Assembly (NCBI GenBank): GCA_037176705.1
Contig: CM073886.1
Coordinates: 125,394,001-125,458,000 of the forward strand
Reading direction: 5' to 3'
DNA length: 64,000 bases
Source of the DNA: Molossus alvarezi
Lineage: Eukaryota; Chordata; Mammalia; Chiroptera; Molossidae
Shown here piece after piece: positions 43,284 to 56,580 of this stretch; positions within the stretch are counted from its first letter, which is position 1, and every line of letters starts with the position of its first letter. The notes below the pieces were generated by a model. It was given only the letters and a program-made list of their open reading frames with translations, did no database searches and had not been told where the DNA came from. A program made the position numbers and the translations under genes.

Positions 43284-43996
43284 CAGATTTATTTTTAAAT
43301 ACTTGCAATTTATTAGTTAGCCCACCTTGTATATTTACATGTGCATTTTTTTTATATACACAAAAAAAGAGAACTTATGATATATACTGTTTTTTTTACT
43401 CCATAATATACTTTGAAGATATTCTCATATGAATACATGCATATTTACTTAATTCCCTTTAGTTGCTACCTAGTTTTACACCAGATGGATATATTATATT
43501 AAACCATTATCTTAATTGTGGACATTTAGTTCATATACACACTGCAACAAACATCTTTGTAACATATCTTAGCACACTTTTGTGGTACATTCATGGAGTC
43601 TACAGAGTATTCCTAGCATTAAAATGGTTCAGACAATACGCAGATTTAAAATTTTGATAGATATTGCCAAATTGCCCTGTTGAATATGGCTCCTTCAGGT
43701 AGCTCAAAGGATGAATTTCTGATTACATTTTAATGTGGTTATTTTACATTTCTTAGTTGTAATGAAAGAATACTTCAGTAAAAATAAAATTGGGGTTCAT
43801 CATTTTATAAACTTTTGTTCAAACCAAAAGCTTGAGATCAGATATAAAAATTGATTCTCTGATACACCCCCAAATTAGAGCATTTGTCCTTAATAAATCA
43901 GTAGCTTTTTAAACTTTCCTGCAAACTCACAGAAGACGGCTGGAATAAAGCCAATTCAGTGCCAATGGCTAAACATGTCCTTCAGTTGAACATGGA

Positions 43997-44263
43997 GCCC
44001 TGGCAGGTTTGGCTCAGTGGTTAGAGCATCAACCTGTGGACCAGAGAGACCCGGGTTCGGTTCCTGCTAAGGGCACGTACCTCGGTTGCAGTTTGTCCCC
44101 GGCCCTGGTTGGGTCGTGCAGGTGGCAGCCACTCAATGTGTCCCTTTCAAGTCGATGTTTCTCTCTCTCTCTCTCTTCCTCTCTCTCTCTCCCACCCTAT
44201 CTGAACAACAAAAAAACAAAAAAAGGAAAAATGTCCTCAGGTGAGGATTAAAAAAAAGAAAAG
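43997..44263 (+). mobile_element. Ves SINE
   Basis: Forward near-consensus copy, GCCCTGGCAGGTTTGGCTC to GGTGAGGATTAAAAAAA; weak TSD GAA(C/A)ATGGA. Confidence 0.93.
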
Positions 44264-45862
44264 AAAATGGAGGCAGCACACATTCGAGTACCCACCGTGT
44301 GAGCTAGGCACCGTGTGAGCTAGGCACCGAGTGAGTGCAGAGGAATAACATTCATCATTGTCTGGGGAGAGAAGACAGAGACTGAAGATGCTTCTCCTGT
44401 TTTTTATCCAACTCACTGATAACCTGCCACCATCCCAGGATTTCAGACATTAAACTGATCACTGCATTTGCCTGCTGATTTTAGTTCATTGGTAACGTGA
44501 CTCGCCTGTTCCGGTTTTCCTCAGCAGCACAGAACCACAGGACAGGAGGACCACAGTGATCAGACAGAATGGTGGGAGGCCTAAACATCAGACCAGAGCT
44601 CCAGATCTGGTGGTTTTTTTCTAGAGACCCTTGGGAGCTGAGGATTCTGAACAATGTGATGTTTCCCCTTTAAACCAGGAGACAGACCACTGCCCCATCC
44701 CTAGCCGGGCCCCAGACTGGGACCTTCTTGTACAGGGCTACTTCAACAAGGACACCTAAACAGAGGATTTGGCTGTTGCTTGTTTACTTGCTTTTCTAAC
44801 TAGATTTTGAACAAAGAGCTATCTTCCAGAACCATTCTCCCAACTGTAGAGAGAACAGATTCCTGAAGCACTGTGTGCGATCAGCCTGTGATTGGGAGAA
44901 GTTGAATTGCAAGAGATTATCGATTCCCAGTTATCAGCAGATACTATCTGTTTTTTCCCAAAGCCTGGACAGTATAGGTGGATTTTACTTCAGTTATCAT
45001 CAAAAACTGCAAGAACAGAACCCTTAAAAAATATTCTCATCTCCTCCTCGGCTATCACTGTTCTGAGGCCATTTGGAAATTGCTTCACGTTAAGATAGCA
45101 TGTCAAAGCTTCTTATTTGAGGAGATGCTCACAAAAGAGCTAGTTGGTAGCATCACCTTTGCTAACATTTTATTGTTCGGAAGAGAAATTTCCATGCTAA
45201 AAAGATTATTTTCATTCACATAAAAAGAATTATTTCATTACTTAAAAAAAAAAAAAAAAAACGGTATGGCCCAGCAAGTGATATCAAATGGTTCCTTATT
45301 TGTTAATTTTCAAAATCTCCAGGCATCTGGGGGATATCTGGAACTAATGAGGACACATGACCCATTACCATGCGTTTTTCATGGAGCGAAGGCCGGCTCA
45401 GTGACAGAGGACGGTGAAGAGGAACCTTCCATGGCAGGACCCTGAGGAAGGGCAGTAGCCCTGCGGGTTTCTCACAACTGGCATTGGCTCTTGAGCTCCA
45501 GAAATCAGGGATCCCATCGAACCCCTGGAAATGGCTTTGTGAGCACTTAACACACTTTAGTCTAGAGTGAAGTCCACGTGATTTTGACCTGTTACCCTCC
45601 CTTGACCGATTTGTCTGTAGACAGCTCAGCGCATCGTACCCAAAAGGTTTAGGGGATGATCTAGTTTGCTGTCAAATACAGGTGCTTCCTTCCCATCTCC
45701 GTATAAACTTCGGAAATCCTTCTTTCTAACCTTTTTTGTCTGCGCGTGCCCCAGGGGCTCAGGAAATGATATTTACCACTGCTGGGCAGACCGGGGAGCC
45801 CGGGCACAGGACCCAGCTGAAAGGGTATGTTGGCTTTACTTTTAATCGTAAACTCTCTGAGC

Positions 45863-46022
45863 ACTACCTTGGTTGCAGTGTGTCCCCGCAGGGTTGGGGT
45901 CCTGTGGGTGGCAACCACTGATGTCTCTCTCTCACATCGATGTTTCTCTCTCTGTCTTCCTCCCTCTCTCCCTCCCGCTCTATCTGAAGATAAATGCAAA
46001 AATGTCCTCGGGTGAGGTTAAA
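45863..46022 (+). mobile_element. Ves SINE, 5'-truncated
   Basis: Starts at the GGTTGCAGTGTGTCCCC segment without the tRNA head; ends GTCCTCGGGTGAGG with an AAAC-expanded tail to about 46058. Confidence 0.88.
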
Positions 46023-46274
46023 AAAACAACAAACAAACAAAAAACAAAAACAAAACAAAATACAAGGTAGCTCTCTGGAAGAAAATTTCTTTAAGAAACA
46101 TGAACCTTTGGTTCTTTGGAGATGTAAGCAAAGTAGTTATTGCTTTTTTTTTTTTTTTAAGACAAAGTAATGCCTATAATCTGAGTTATGTTATTTTTAC
46201 ACATGAAAGTATAAGTTTGTTGGAAACACAATTTTGAAATATTAAGATTGCAAATGAAATCAGTATTCACTCAC

Positions 46275-46326
46275 CTCTAGATAGGATCTGTGGTGGCTGG
46301 GGAGCAAATCTGTAAATGCCTGAGGA
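46275..46326 (-). other. C6: C6 exon 1, probable non-coding 5' UTR exon
   Basis: On the minus strand a strong donor (CTAGAG then GTGAGT) ends a candidate exon at 46275. A TATAAA box lies at 46354-46359, which would place the start site near 46326 and give an exon of about 50 bases without an ATG. The next exon carries a good acceptor only 20 bases before the start codon, so at least one upstream leader exon is needed. The 3' boundary is seen in sequence; the 5' boundary and the assignment are inferred, and other upstream leader exons could exist. Confidence 0.5.
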
Positions 46327-46353
46327 AACAATAGGTGCTCACAATGAAAAGGG

Positions 46354-46359
46354 TTTATA
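46354..46359 (-). promoter_or_regulatory. C6: TATA box candidate for C6
   Basis: The minus strand reads TATAAA (ATCATATAAACCC), about 80 bases upstream of the exon 1 donor. Spacing to the proposed start near 46326 is normal. The assignment rests on position and motif only. Confidence 0.4.
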
Positions 46360-46447
46360 TGATAATCCAAACAAGCCTTCCCACCAGCACTAGCTAAGAA
46401 GGTAATGCGGTCATATGGCAGAGACCCCAGTCACCTGCGGTGTGCTG

Positions 46448-46476
46448 TGTAAACATTCTGTGGAAACTGGACTTTG
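46448..46476. promoter_or_regulatory. Candidate liver-factor sites (FOXA-like and HNF4-like) upstream of C6
   Basis: TGTAAACA at 46448-46455 is a FOXA (HNF3) core. CAAAGTCCA on the minus strand (46468-46476) fits the HNF4-specific half-site. Both are 120 to 150 bases upstream of the proposed start site, which suits a hepatocyte-expressed complement gene. Short motifs occur by chance, so this is only suggestive. Confidence 0.3.
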
Positions 46477-46929
46477 TAAATGATTGCTTCAATCAGCAGT
46501 TACCTGGGAACTCTGACCAGTGAGCTATTTCACAGGGACTTGAATTTTCAATGACTTTCTCATTCAGAGGGTAGTGTAATAAGTATTGCTACTGCAGAGA
46601 AAAGAAATCTCTGACTCTTTAAAAAACGACAACAACAAAACTCTTTAGAATAAATTCCTTAAAATTTCCTTCTTCTTCCCCTTATGGAATGTTTATTTAG
46701 TGGATAGATTTTTATTTTTTTCTGGTTATAGAATATTTATTGAGGGAGATTTAGAAAATATAAAAAAGTGTGAAGAGGAAAATTAAAATCATTTTTAATA
46801 ACCAGACAAAACCACTATTAATATTTGGAATAAATACTTCTGGTCATATAATGTACAGGTATTTGTGTCTCTCTGTGTAAGTGTACTCATGGATACACAT
46901 ATATATAATTTTGAAATGCCAGCACACAC

Positions 46930-47162
46930 ATTTTTTATTCTTCACCCAAGGATATTTTTCTGTTTATCTTTAGATCGAGTGGGAGGGAGGGAGAGAGAGA
47001 AACATTGACATGAGAGGGACACATTGACTGGTTGTCTCCCAAATGACCCTGAGCAGGGCCAGGGATGAACCGTAACCGAGGTATGTGCCCTTGACTGGAA
47101 TCGAACCCGAAACTCATTGGTCCATAGGCCAATGCTCTAACCACTTAGCAACTGGCCAGGGC
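46930..47162 (-). mobile_element. Ves SINE
   Basis: Inverted copy, TTCACCCAAGG to CAACTGGCCAGGGC; flanks share CA.CACACA.TTT. Confidence 0.9.
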
Positions 47163-47879
47163 CCATCACACACTTTCATAAAGATTTAAATGTGTAGAAT
47201 TTATCACATTCCACAGTTTATAGAACCCTATCACTATTGGCCTGTGCAAAATCTTCTATTTTATTTCACTATTTACCCCCAAGATCTTGTTTCATTTCTT
47301 TTCCTAGATTAGTTACAATGTATTAATGTATTTGGTGTTTGTCTTCACATATGACTATTTAGATATATGTGTATCCTTCAAAAATACAGAGTCTCATTTT
47401 CCACATGTGTTTTTTGTAATTTACAGAAATGGTATTCTGCTAAATGTGTGATTTGATTTTTTACTTTCTTCACTCAACATTATGCTTCTGAGCCTTACTG
47501 AATGTGAATCTACTGGAGCGTAGACTTCCACCATGTCAACCACCTTAGTGTGTGCGTCTATTCCTTCAGCTCCTGCAAATAGAAACAGTGTGCTCTTCCC
47601 TTGTGAACCTGGGAGAAAGTGTCTAAAGACTTCTGGGTTGCTCTTTAGAAAACTATGCACCTTTGCACTATTACCAGCACCTATGAGGGCTTCTCACTAG
47701 TGAGTTCTTACTAGCCTTTGCTGCTAGCCAACCTTCTGATGTTGCATCTGATCTACCAAAGTAGGACCTCATGACTGTTTAAATGTCTTACCTGTGATCA
47801 GCGGTGAACTTCAGCAACCTTTTACTCTCATCAGAAATTCTAATTTTCTCTCCCGTAAATTAAAAACTCCTATTTCCTT

Positions 47880-48107
47880 TGCCCAGGCGGTGTGGTTCAG
47901 TGGTTGAGTGTCGACCCATGCAACAAGAGATCACCAGTTTGATTCCTAGACAGAGCACATGCCCAGGTTGTGGGCCAAATCCCCAGTGGGGGGCATACAG
48001 GAGGCAGCCAGTCAATGTTCTCTCTCATCAATGTTTCTATCTCTCTCTCCCTCTCCCTTCCTCTCTCTCTCTCTCTCTCAAACAAATAAAGAAAAAAAAT
48101 TTAAAAA
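47880..48107 (+). mobile_element. Ves SINE
   Basis: Forward copy of the GGGGGGCATACAGGAGGCAG subtype; TSD AACTC(C/A)TATTTCCT on both sides. Confidence 0.92.
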
Positions 48108-48479
48108 AGAACTCATATTTCCTGATTATATTTGACTGCATTTCTTTACTTACTTTTGCAGCCTGATTTTCTGGTATGTTCCAAACATTCTAGATACTAA
48201 TGTCTTATAAGTTTTGGATTTTGCAGATTTCTTCTCTCACCTATGTGTTAATTTTATCTATGGTGTCTTTGATTGAAGAGAAGTCTTCATTTTAATGTAA
48301 TCTAATCTGTTAATTTTCCCCTGATAGTTTTTGCTTTGGATAGTTTTTCTTTTGCTTATGAAATTATTTTGTTTAAGAAATTATAGTTTTATATTTTATA
48401 AGGTGTTCTTCAATCATCTGCTGTTTCACTATGTTTTATAAGTGGTGTGAGGAATAAAGTAAATAAGACAAAACTCCAA

Positions 48480-48960
48480 AACATCATTTAATAGATGCAG
48501 GAAAGCATTTATTAAAACTCAACACTTATTCCGGAAAAAAGCTTTCATCAAACTAGGAACAGATGATAACTTTTAAAAACCTGACAGAGTATATAACAAA
48601 ATTTGAGGCTACCGTCATAGTTAATAGAAAAATATTGTACTTTTTACTTCTAAGACCAGAAGAGAAATGAAAATACCTGCTACCCCCATTTTTATTCAAT
48701 ACTGTACTTGAGTTTCTATCCAGTACAATAAGGAAAGAACAGGAATAAAAGGCATTAACATAGAAAAGAAGTAAAGAAAATGGTATTACTTATAGACAAC
48801 CTGATTGTATATGTAGAAAATCCCAAAGAATCTATAGACACATACTAGAATTAATAAATGAATTTAGTAAGATTGCTAGATACAAGTTTATTATAGAAAA
48901 AAATTGTTCCTACATACCAGTAAAACCAAATAGAATATTTAATTTAGAAAGATTTAAATA
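48480..48960 (+). mobile_element. Old L1 ORF2 fragment
   Basis: A decayed reading of the end of the reverse-transcriptase region is visible, including stretches like FYPVQ and LIDNLIVYVENPKESI, broken by stops. Confidence 0.75.
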
Positions 48961-50060
48961 ACAATGATCAAGTGGGTGTTTTTGTTTTTTGTTTTTTACA
49001 TCTAATGATAATTATGCTTCTATGAAAGGTTCACAGTATGGCTGGAGATTGGCTAATACGGATATTACGCTAAGGTAAAGTGGAACAAAATAGTGCAATA
49101 GAAAAAAGAAAACCATAAGGATTTAGGACATGGAAGCTTATATTTTACTGTTGATTCTGCAGTAACCAGTTGTGTGATCTTCAGCAAGTCATTTTACTTC
49201 ATTAAAACGGTTTCATTTGTAAAATAAATGTTCTTCACACTTAAAAAAATAGTAGAAAATTTATTTTAAAATATTAATTATATTCTCAATATGGAAAAGA
49301 GTTAAAAAATATTCCTCAAACAGCTTAAATTTTCACCACGTGGAGGGTAATGATTATCTCAGCAGATTCTTTGAAGCACAGTTGGGAACCACGACTCCAA
49401 GCATCATGCTCCAACATGCATGGTGATAGTGTGCCCCAAACCAGAGTAAGTTAGAACCAGAATATAGGTATCTGACTTACAGAATGTCTTCTTTCTCCTC
49501 CATTGTATGGAGACTTTATACATGGAAATGTCAGGCTAAGAAGGAAAGCAGAGTGGTGTGTTGAAGACACTTGGGGACTGGTGTAGCAGTTTCACCTTGA
49601 GTATATAACATGATAAATAGAAGGTAAAATATTTGGTGGCTAGAAAAAAAATATATCATTTAAATATATACACTTTTTTTTTAGTTGGTTCTTTGAGGCC
49701 CTAAAACTAAATACATTTTTCATAGGTTGTGGTATCTGGAGCTAAAAGAAAATTCTAGAAGTCATAATCTAAAGAGATGAAAGAAAGTCAGGAGCCAGTA
49801 AGAAGAGCCTAAATACGGCTGTTAAGTAATGTGGGCTAGGAGAATAAAGTTGTGTGCCATGTTACAGGAAAGACACAAGTGGATAGAGTTGAAGGTGGTA
49901 TGGAGCAATTCTTCAGATGGAGTGCAAATGTCTGTGATCCAAATATTAAAACTGACCTGCTATCAACTGAGGATGTTGTGTCATTTCAATGATATATGTT
50001 TGGGTTCCCCACCTTGGGTCCTTATGAATGATAACATAATGTATCCACTCAGGGTCCTTT

Positions 50061-50252
50061 CCTAGAGCAGGATTTGGCAAACTACAGCCAGTTACCTGTT
50101 TTGTAAATGAAGTTACACAATGCCACCATCTATGGTTGCTTTTGCATTACAACAGTAGAGTTGAATAGTTGCAACAGAGACTGTATGGCCTGAAAAGCCA
50201 AAATGATTTATTAACTGGCACTGTACAGAAAAAGTCTTCTGGACCCTGCAAC
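50061..50252 (+). mobile_element. Ancient hAT-type non-autonomous element, second copy
   Basis: GAGCAGGATTTGGCAAACTA start, GAGTTGAATAGTTGCAACAG middle, AGAAAAAGTCTTCTGGACCC end; same family as at 34156, shortened inside. Confidence 0.65.
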
Positions 50253-51165
50253 TCAGAGGGGTGATTTCTGGTCTGATCAACATAACCACAGTGTCCAGTT
50301 GCAGGAGGTAAAAGCAGTCTAATTTGGGACAGATGAATGGGCGATTGTTCCAGAGCTAGGAATCAAATGCTTGTGTGCAGTTATGCTCAGGTATGCCTCT
50401 GTGTACGAATGTGGGTGCTCTCTAAGCAACATTTAGGTGCATGCTGCTGAGAAATAAAGCAGACTACAAGTTCTCCAGCTGAGCTGTTTCAGCAACGGCA
50501 GGACTTCCACAGTGTTGGCTGGTGACATGCAATACCATTTTTACACAAAATACTCTTTATTTTCATAATGTAGAATGTCCCTAGTGAGCTTACATGTGGA
50601 CTGACCAGTGGAAAAAGACTTTCATTGTAAAGGAACAGAAGGGTGTAGGAGGCAATCAGAGCTAGGACATAGAAGTTAAGATGGAGCAATTATAATTTTT
50701 CCAGGAGAATATGTGTTCTGTTCAAACTCTCTATTTCTCTCCTAACAATAATAGATTTACAGCTAAATGGTACCTTCTGCCAAGAAAATAACCCCAGACA
50801 TAAGATAATGAAAGTTGCCGATTACCTGAAGGCTTTTTCATATGCTAAGTAATCACATGCCAACTGATCATTACAGCAAAAATACTACAATTTCTCATTA
50901 GAGCCAAGGCTAATGACCCCATCTATTTTGCAAGTCCTTCAGCGTGTACTTTGTCAATGTGTGAGTAGATAAAGTGAAATTGCAAATTGAATTATTTCAC
51001 ATGGTGATTCATAGATCAAAACTCTCACATGAAGGAAATCAAAGTTTGCTTTGGACCTCAGGAAACCATGCTCTTTCTCTCTTTTCTGTTACTATTAATA
51101 TTAGGATAGTCTACTTTGGCTGCATTTGATTTCTTCTTCTTTTTTTTTTTAGGTTATCTCATTTC

Positions 51166-51335
51166 CTTTTTTTATTAATTTATTTTTGTTACAGATGTTT
51201 CTCCTTTTCCCCCCATTGACACTGTCCTCCCAATCCCCCCCCCCTTCCACCCTGCCCCAGCATTGTTGTCTATGTCCATGGTTACACATACATGCATATC
51301 AGTTCTGTGGTTTATCTCTTCCCTCCCCGCTCAAA
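51166..51335 (-). mobile_element. L1 3' end
   Basis: Inverted: TTTTTGTTACAGATGTTTCTCC then GTTGTCTATGTCCATGGTTA, the complement of the young L1 3' UTR seen at 31238 and 38820. Confidence 0.9.
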
Positions 51336-53587
51336 CCCCTGCATTTGATCTCTTACCATGTACTCCTCATTAACTTCACTCTTCACAGTCTGGGCTAAGA
51401 ATACAATCAGCTTACAAGATCTATTCTCTCAGTGATCACCAGCAGCCTCCTAACTGCCAGACGGAATGGTCTCTTCTCAATCCACTAGTGGCTTCTTGGA
51501 CACAGGAAGCATGTATTTTTTTCTGAACTCTCATGGAATTTCTCTTTCCTCCCACTATGATTATCTTCCTACTCCCATCTGGAAGTCTACCCTCAGCCTC
51601 TTTCCTTGCATCCGATATTTCACCGATTTTCATGGATTTATCCATCACATTTGTGTTCATTGCTCCCTAGTCCACCAACCTCTGTGTTCTAGTGTTCACT
51701 AAGAGTATCCAAACAGAACACCATATCATAGTGATGGCATACTCTCTTCCACAATCTATTGGGCAGAGGAGAGAGAAAACAAACACAATAAATATGAGAA
51801 TTACATAGCTTTTTAGGAGCATTTATTTAATATTGTGTCTTCTAAAAATGCAGGTCATTCTTTCTGCATCTAGGCTTTCTTGTAGAAAAATCTGTCCAGT
51901 CTTGTCTCAGAAAATTGAATCCCACAGGATTTGCTAAGTTGGCTGCAAGTATAATTCTGCCTTTTGGACAAGGCTGTGGGCCAGGACTGGGTATGAGCCA
52001 GTCAGATTTCATGTGCCAAGGCTGGGGATGGGGATCAGAGGTTCTAGTTTGACATAATATGAAACTTACTTAAGCTACATGCACAGGGAGGCAGAGAATG
52101 CCTTTCTGCAGAAAACAGAATGAAGTGCAAACTTGAAGAAATGTATAGATGTGAGATCACGTGTCTCCAGAGAGTGTAAATGTCCTTCATGAGGTCCAGG
52201 TGCACTTTCCTTGATTTCCATAAACTATACCACTTCCTTTTGCTTATGAGACTTTAAATGTTACTCACAAACAAATGATCCTTAACTAAGATAAATTCTG
52301 TGATTTTTCCAATAGTTGCAATTTCAAAAGAGATATTCAAACACCTTCACAATGGTATGGCATGGCACTGCCCGGTCAGAATGAGCCCTACCCAATTCAG
52401 CCAAGCCACGTGTCCCTGCCGGTGCCAGCCCTGAGCCCCGCCACAGTGCCTGCTTTCTCTGAGCTACGTACGGCCACCAGCAGCTGCAGAAATAAATCAG
52501 TTAAATATTTACCAAAAACAGTTATTCTATCTTCTAGGACAGTGTGGAAAGTGGAAGATAGAAATCGTGCTTCCAGAGCAGGACAACTTCCTGGAGGTAG
52601 GTCATTGAAGATCTGTCTGCACGACGGAAGGGTAGAGGCTGAGAAAGGAAGGTCATCCCAAGTTCAGGTATGACGGTTGAGAGAGCTTTGAGTGGGCTGT
52701 ATTAAGCACCGTGTATTTTCTGGGTTGTGAAGGGCTAATAAATGGGGCAGTAAAGCAATGAAGGCAGATATGAGGTCCTTGAGATAAGTCTGACAACCCA
52801 CTTGGAGGGAAAACATTTACTCTGAATTCCGAGGCCATGGGAAACTACTGCACAAAGCTAATGAGAGCGCTGATTCGATCCTCTGGGCAAAGGGCACTAC
52901 CCGAAGCATGAAGCAAGGAAGAAATGAGTCCAGCTCAGGTACCTCTGGGGTCATGGCTAAATTCGTGGCTGCGAGGCAAAGAGAGAAATACTGTGTTGGG
53001 GCACGTAAACAAGTTCAAGTTTTAACAGCCGTCTGAGGGCAAAAGGCAGTAAGACTCGGCTCACATAAATAAATATGCATTTTTTCCAAGTTATTCAAGG
53101 GGGAAGTTGTTCATGCGAATGCTTGGAAGCCTAACAGGCACACTGAGCACGCATGCCCTGCGTATTTCACCAGAAGTGGGAGACAGCAGTTCCCATTCAC
53201 CCTGCACACAGCGCTGGTCTGGGGCCAAAGCAGAGAGAAAAATGAAAGACATGGAACACGCTGAAAAAATATTTGGCAAGGTCACATTTTAAAATAATCA
53301 AACTCTGAGGAATAGTTGTATTTTCTATAAACGATGGTGAGACAGTCTTACAGTTAGTGGAAAAACTCAATTTCTGTTGCCATGGACAAAGTTTCTTGAC
53401 CTCTTGACATGTTTTGCAAACATGGGACTGATCCACTTCGCTGTTGTTTATTTTTTTATGACTTGATGAAAAGCCACTTTTTCTTATAAGTCTATGCAAA
53501 TTTTATCCTAAGAGAGTTAATTATAAACTTTAACTATTTCCCAATCCACCCTTAATGTAGACTTTCTTCAAAAGCCTATCTTCCAGC

Positions 53588-53684
53588 CCTAGCCGGTTTG
53601 GCTCAGCAGTTGGAGCATCAGCCTGAGGACCGGAGAGTCCCGGGTTCAGTTCTGGCTAGGGGCATGTACCAAAAAAATAGATCA
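53588..53684 (+). mobile_element. Head-only Ves SINE
   Basis: Only the tRNA-related head is present, GCCCTAGCCGGTTTGGCTC to GGGGCATGTACC, then an A tail. Flanks AAAGCCTATCTTCCA and AAAGGCCTGTTTTCCA look like an aged TSD. Confidence 0.8.
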
Positions 53685-54035
53685 ATAAAGGCCTGTTTTC
53701 CAGGTTCATTTTTGAAATATTCATAGAGTCCTCCAATAGGTGAAGGAATGGTTTAAACTCTTAATATAACTGTGAATAAAACAGATACAAGTCTTGCTTG
53801 CTCTCATGAGCTTACTTATAACATATTAGGTAAAAGTAACATAAAACAAATGAACATGTACAAAAGTATGTAACTTAAAGTACACAATATTTTAATTATT
53901 AACTTTGAAAGTATATAATAAAATATGGTAAGTGCCATAAAATGATAAGGTGCTATGAGAAAGTATAAAGAATATAGAATTTAGATTTGGAGGTCAGGAA
54001 AGGATGAAGGACAAACATTTGAGCTGAGATGTTAA

Positions 54036-54232
54036 AAAAAAAGTTTTTTTTCTTTATTGATTTTAGAGAGAAGAAAAGAGAGGAAGAGACAGATAGAAAC
54101 ATTGATGAGAGAGAACATGGACTGGCTGCCTCCTGCCTGCCCTCCACTGGGGATTTGGCCACAACCTGGACATGTGCCCTGACTGGGGATCAAACCGGTG
54201 ACCTCTTGGTGCATGAGCCACACCGGCTGGGC
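54036..54232 (-). mobile_element. Ves SINE
   Basis: Inverted copy; perfect TSD GAGCTGAGAT on both sides. Confidence 0.92.
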
Positions 54233-54351
54233 TGAGCTGAGATTTTTATTTAATGAAAAGAATTTAGTAAGTAGAACAGAGGGAGACAGAAAGAGTTGTA
54301 GAATTTTTTTCTCCAAGCTTAAAAAGAAGTTGTAAGCTCACTGTGACAACC

Positions 54352-55290
54352 CTCTTATTTTTTTAGCTTTATTGAGGTATAATTGACAAATAAAATTGTT
54401 ATTTTAAGTATAAATCATGGTGATTTGATGGTATACATATACATTGTGAAAGGAGTCCCGCCATAAAGTTAGTGAACACATTCATCACCTCATATATTGC
54501 TTTATTTTTGGTGAAACATTTAAGTTCTACTCTCTTAGGAAATTTCAATGATAAAACACAGTGTTATCAATTGTAGTTGGCAGAATTTATGTTAAATCCC
54601 CAGGCCTTATTCATCTTACAGCTGCAAGTTTGTACCCTTTTACCAATCTCTGTATTTCCCTCATCCCCACAGCACCTAGCAACGCTTGTCTACTTTCTGT
54701 TTCTAAGAGTTAGACTCTATTATTTTTTATTTTTGGATTCCATATACAAGTGATACATGGTACAGTATTTGTCTTTCTCTGTCTGGCTTATTTCACTTGC
54801 ATAATGCCTTCAAGTTCATCTGTGTTGTCACAAATGGCAGGTTTTCCTTCATTTTCATGGCTAATATTTCATTGTACATATAGTACATCTTCTTTGTCCA
54901 TCCATCCACCGAGGGACACAGATTGTCTGCATGTCTTGGCTGTTGTGAATAATGTTGCAGTGAACACAGGCATGCTTATATATCTTCAACATTCTGCTTT
55001 CACTTCCTTTGGATATATCCAGAAGTGAGATTGTTGGATTACATGGTAGTTCTATTTTTAATATTTTGAGGGGGGACCCTCCATATTGTTTTTCTCAGTG
55101 GCTGCGCCAGTTTGCATTCCCACCAACAGTGCTCTCTCCCGTCCTTGTCAGTACCTGCTGTCTCATCTGTTTTATGATAGCCAGAGTGACCTCTCGCTCT
55201 GTTTTCATTTGCATTTTCCCAATGATTAGTGACATACAGTGCCTTTCCGTGTACCTGCCATTTGTACAATCCTCATTTTTATGCAGGCAA
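54352..55290 (-). mobile_element. Old L1 3' portion
   Basis: TTTAGCTTTATTGAGGTATA, GTGAACACATTCATCACCTC and TGGCTTATTTCACTTGCATA mark an L1M-type 3' UTR and ORF2 end in reverse. Confidence 0.85.
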
Positions 55291-56327
55291 AGTATTATTA
55301 ATGAAGGAGAATCTAAGGTTCTGGGTACTTTAGGGATTATTCAAGTTACTACAAAAAATAAATGTGAAAGGGGAACTAGAGGTCTGCTGCTCTCTAGTGG
55401 AAGTTGTTTTACTGTGTTTTCTGTTGTCTGTCCGTATTCCCATGGCCACCAACATCATTCTGTTATGACTGTTTTCCTTTAATAGACTTACTAATATTTT
55501 GAGTGTAATTAGAAAAACTCCGTTTATCCTGACCCCAGGTCTTTATGCTATGGTTTTCACGCAAACCCCATAATATACTGTTATATTTGCTTTAAACTAT
55601 GCATTCACAATAGGAACATCGCCCTGAAGAGGATGAAAATTGGCCGTTGGTGGAGGTGATGAAAAAGTTTCAGGTATTAGAAGTCTGTGGCCCTACAAAG
55701 CTTTACCCTACCCAACAGAAGCTTATGCCTAAAAATTCGATTGCTTTTGTTGTTCTTGCATAGCACATGGGCAGCATCGACACTGAGTTCGTGGAAGATA
55801 GACAATGTACACAAGGTCAGTGCTAAATTACTCCGGTGAGCAGACGGCTTCTTTCTTTTGATTGGTCTATTTTGAGGCAAGAGGTAGCCTACTCACATCT
55901 ATTGGCTGCTATTGGCTGCCTCATAGATACTGATTATGTTTGTGACTTGGCTTTGAGAATTAAATAAAAATAGTTTATATTTTATTATTAAATTCTATAA
56001 AAATGATTCAATCTATCATGTCAAGTGCTGAAAAAAACATTGACTATATCTAAATGACCATCTAGCAGCTATTTATTTTCTCATATCAACCAAAAATTAA
56101 AAATTAAATTTATTAAAAATAATTTTAAAGCAATCTAATGTTTATATTATATAACTTTTTCAACAATTAATGGTTTCATAACTCTTCTTACTATGTATAA
56201 CCTATGTTGCTAATTTGCTATTAATTTTATAAATTACAATTTATAAAACTAAATAATTACATGAAAACTTATTTAACAATAATCATGCAATTATAAAGTT
56301 AAGTTACATACTAATAGCCTTTTAATT

Positions 56328-56580
56328 TTTTTTTTTTTTTTTAATCCTCACCAGAGGACATTTTTCCATTCTTTGTTCAGGTAGAGTGGGAGGGAGAGAG
56401 AGGAACAGAGAGAGAGAGAAACATCGATGTGAAAGGAACACATCGAGTGGCTGCCACCCGCACAACCGACCAGGGCCGGGACAAACTGCAACCGAGGTAC
56501 GCGCCCTTAGCGGTAACCGAACCCGGGTCTCTCAGGACCGCAGGCCGACGCTCTACCCGCTGAGCCAAACCAGCCAGGGC
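56328..56580 (-). mobile_element. Ves SINE
   Basis: Inverted near-consensus copy with a poly-A tail; TSD GCCTTTTAATTTTT on both sides. Confidence 0.94.

Larger units (their letters stand above)
41405..46274 (-). other. C6 intron 1
   Basis: Between the probable leader exon and the coding start. Contains five Ves copies (42019-42206, 42656-42900, 43038-43283, 43997-44263, 45863-46022), an AAAC-rich run (41868-41922) and an ATTT run (42995-43038). The stretch 44280-45860 is unique-looking. Confidence 0.5.

Noticed and set aside
55009..55482. 157-residue plus-strand ORF
   Set aside because: Antisense of an old L1 ORF2 end and 3' UTR.
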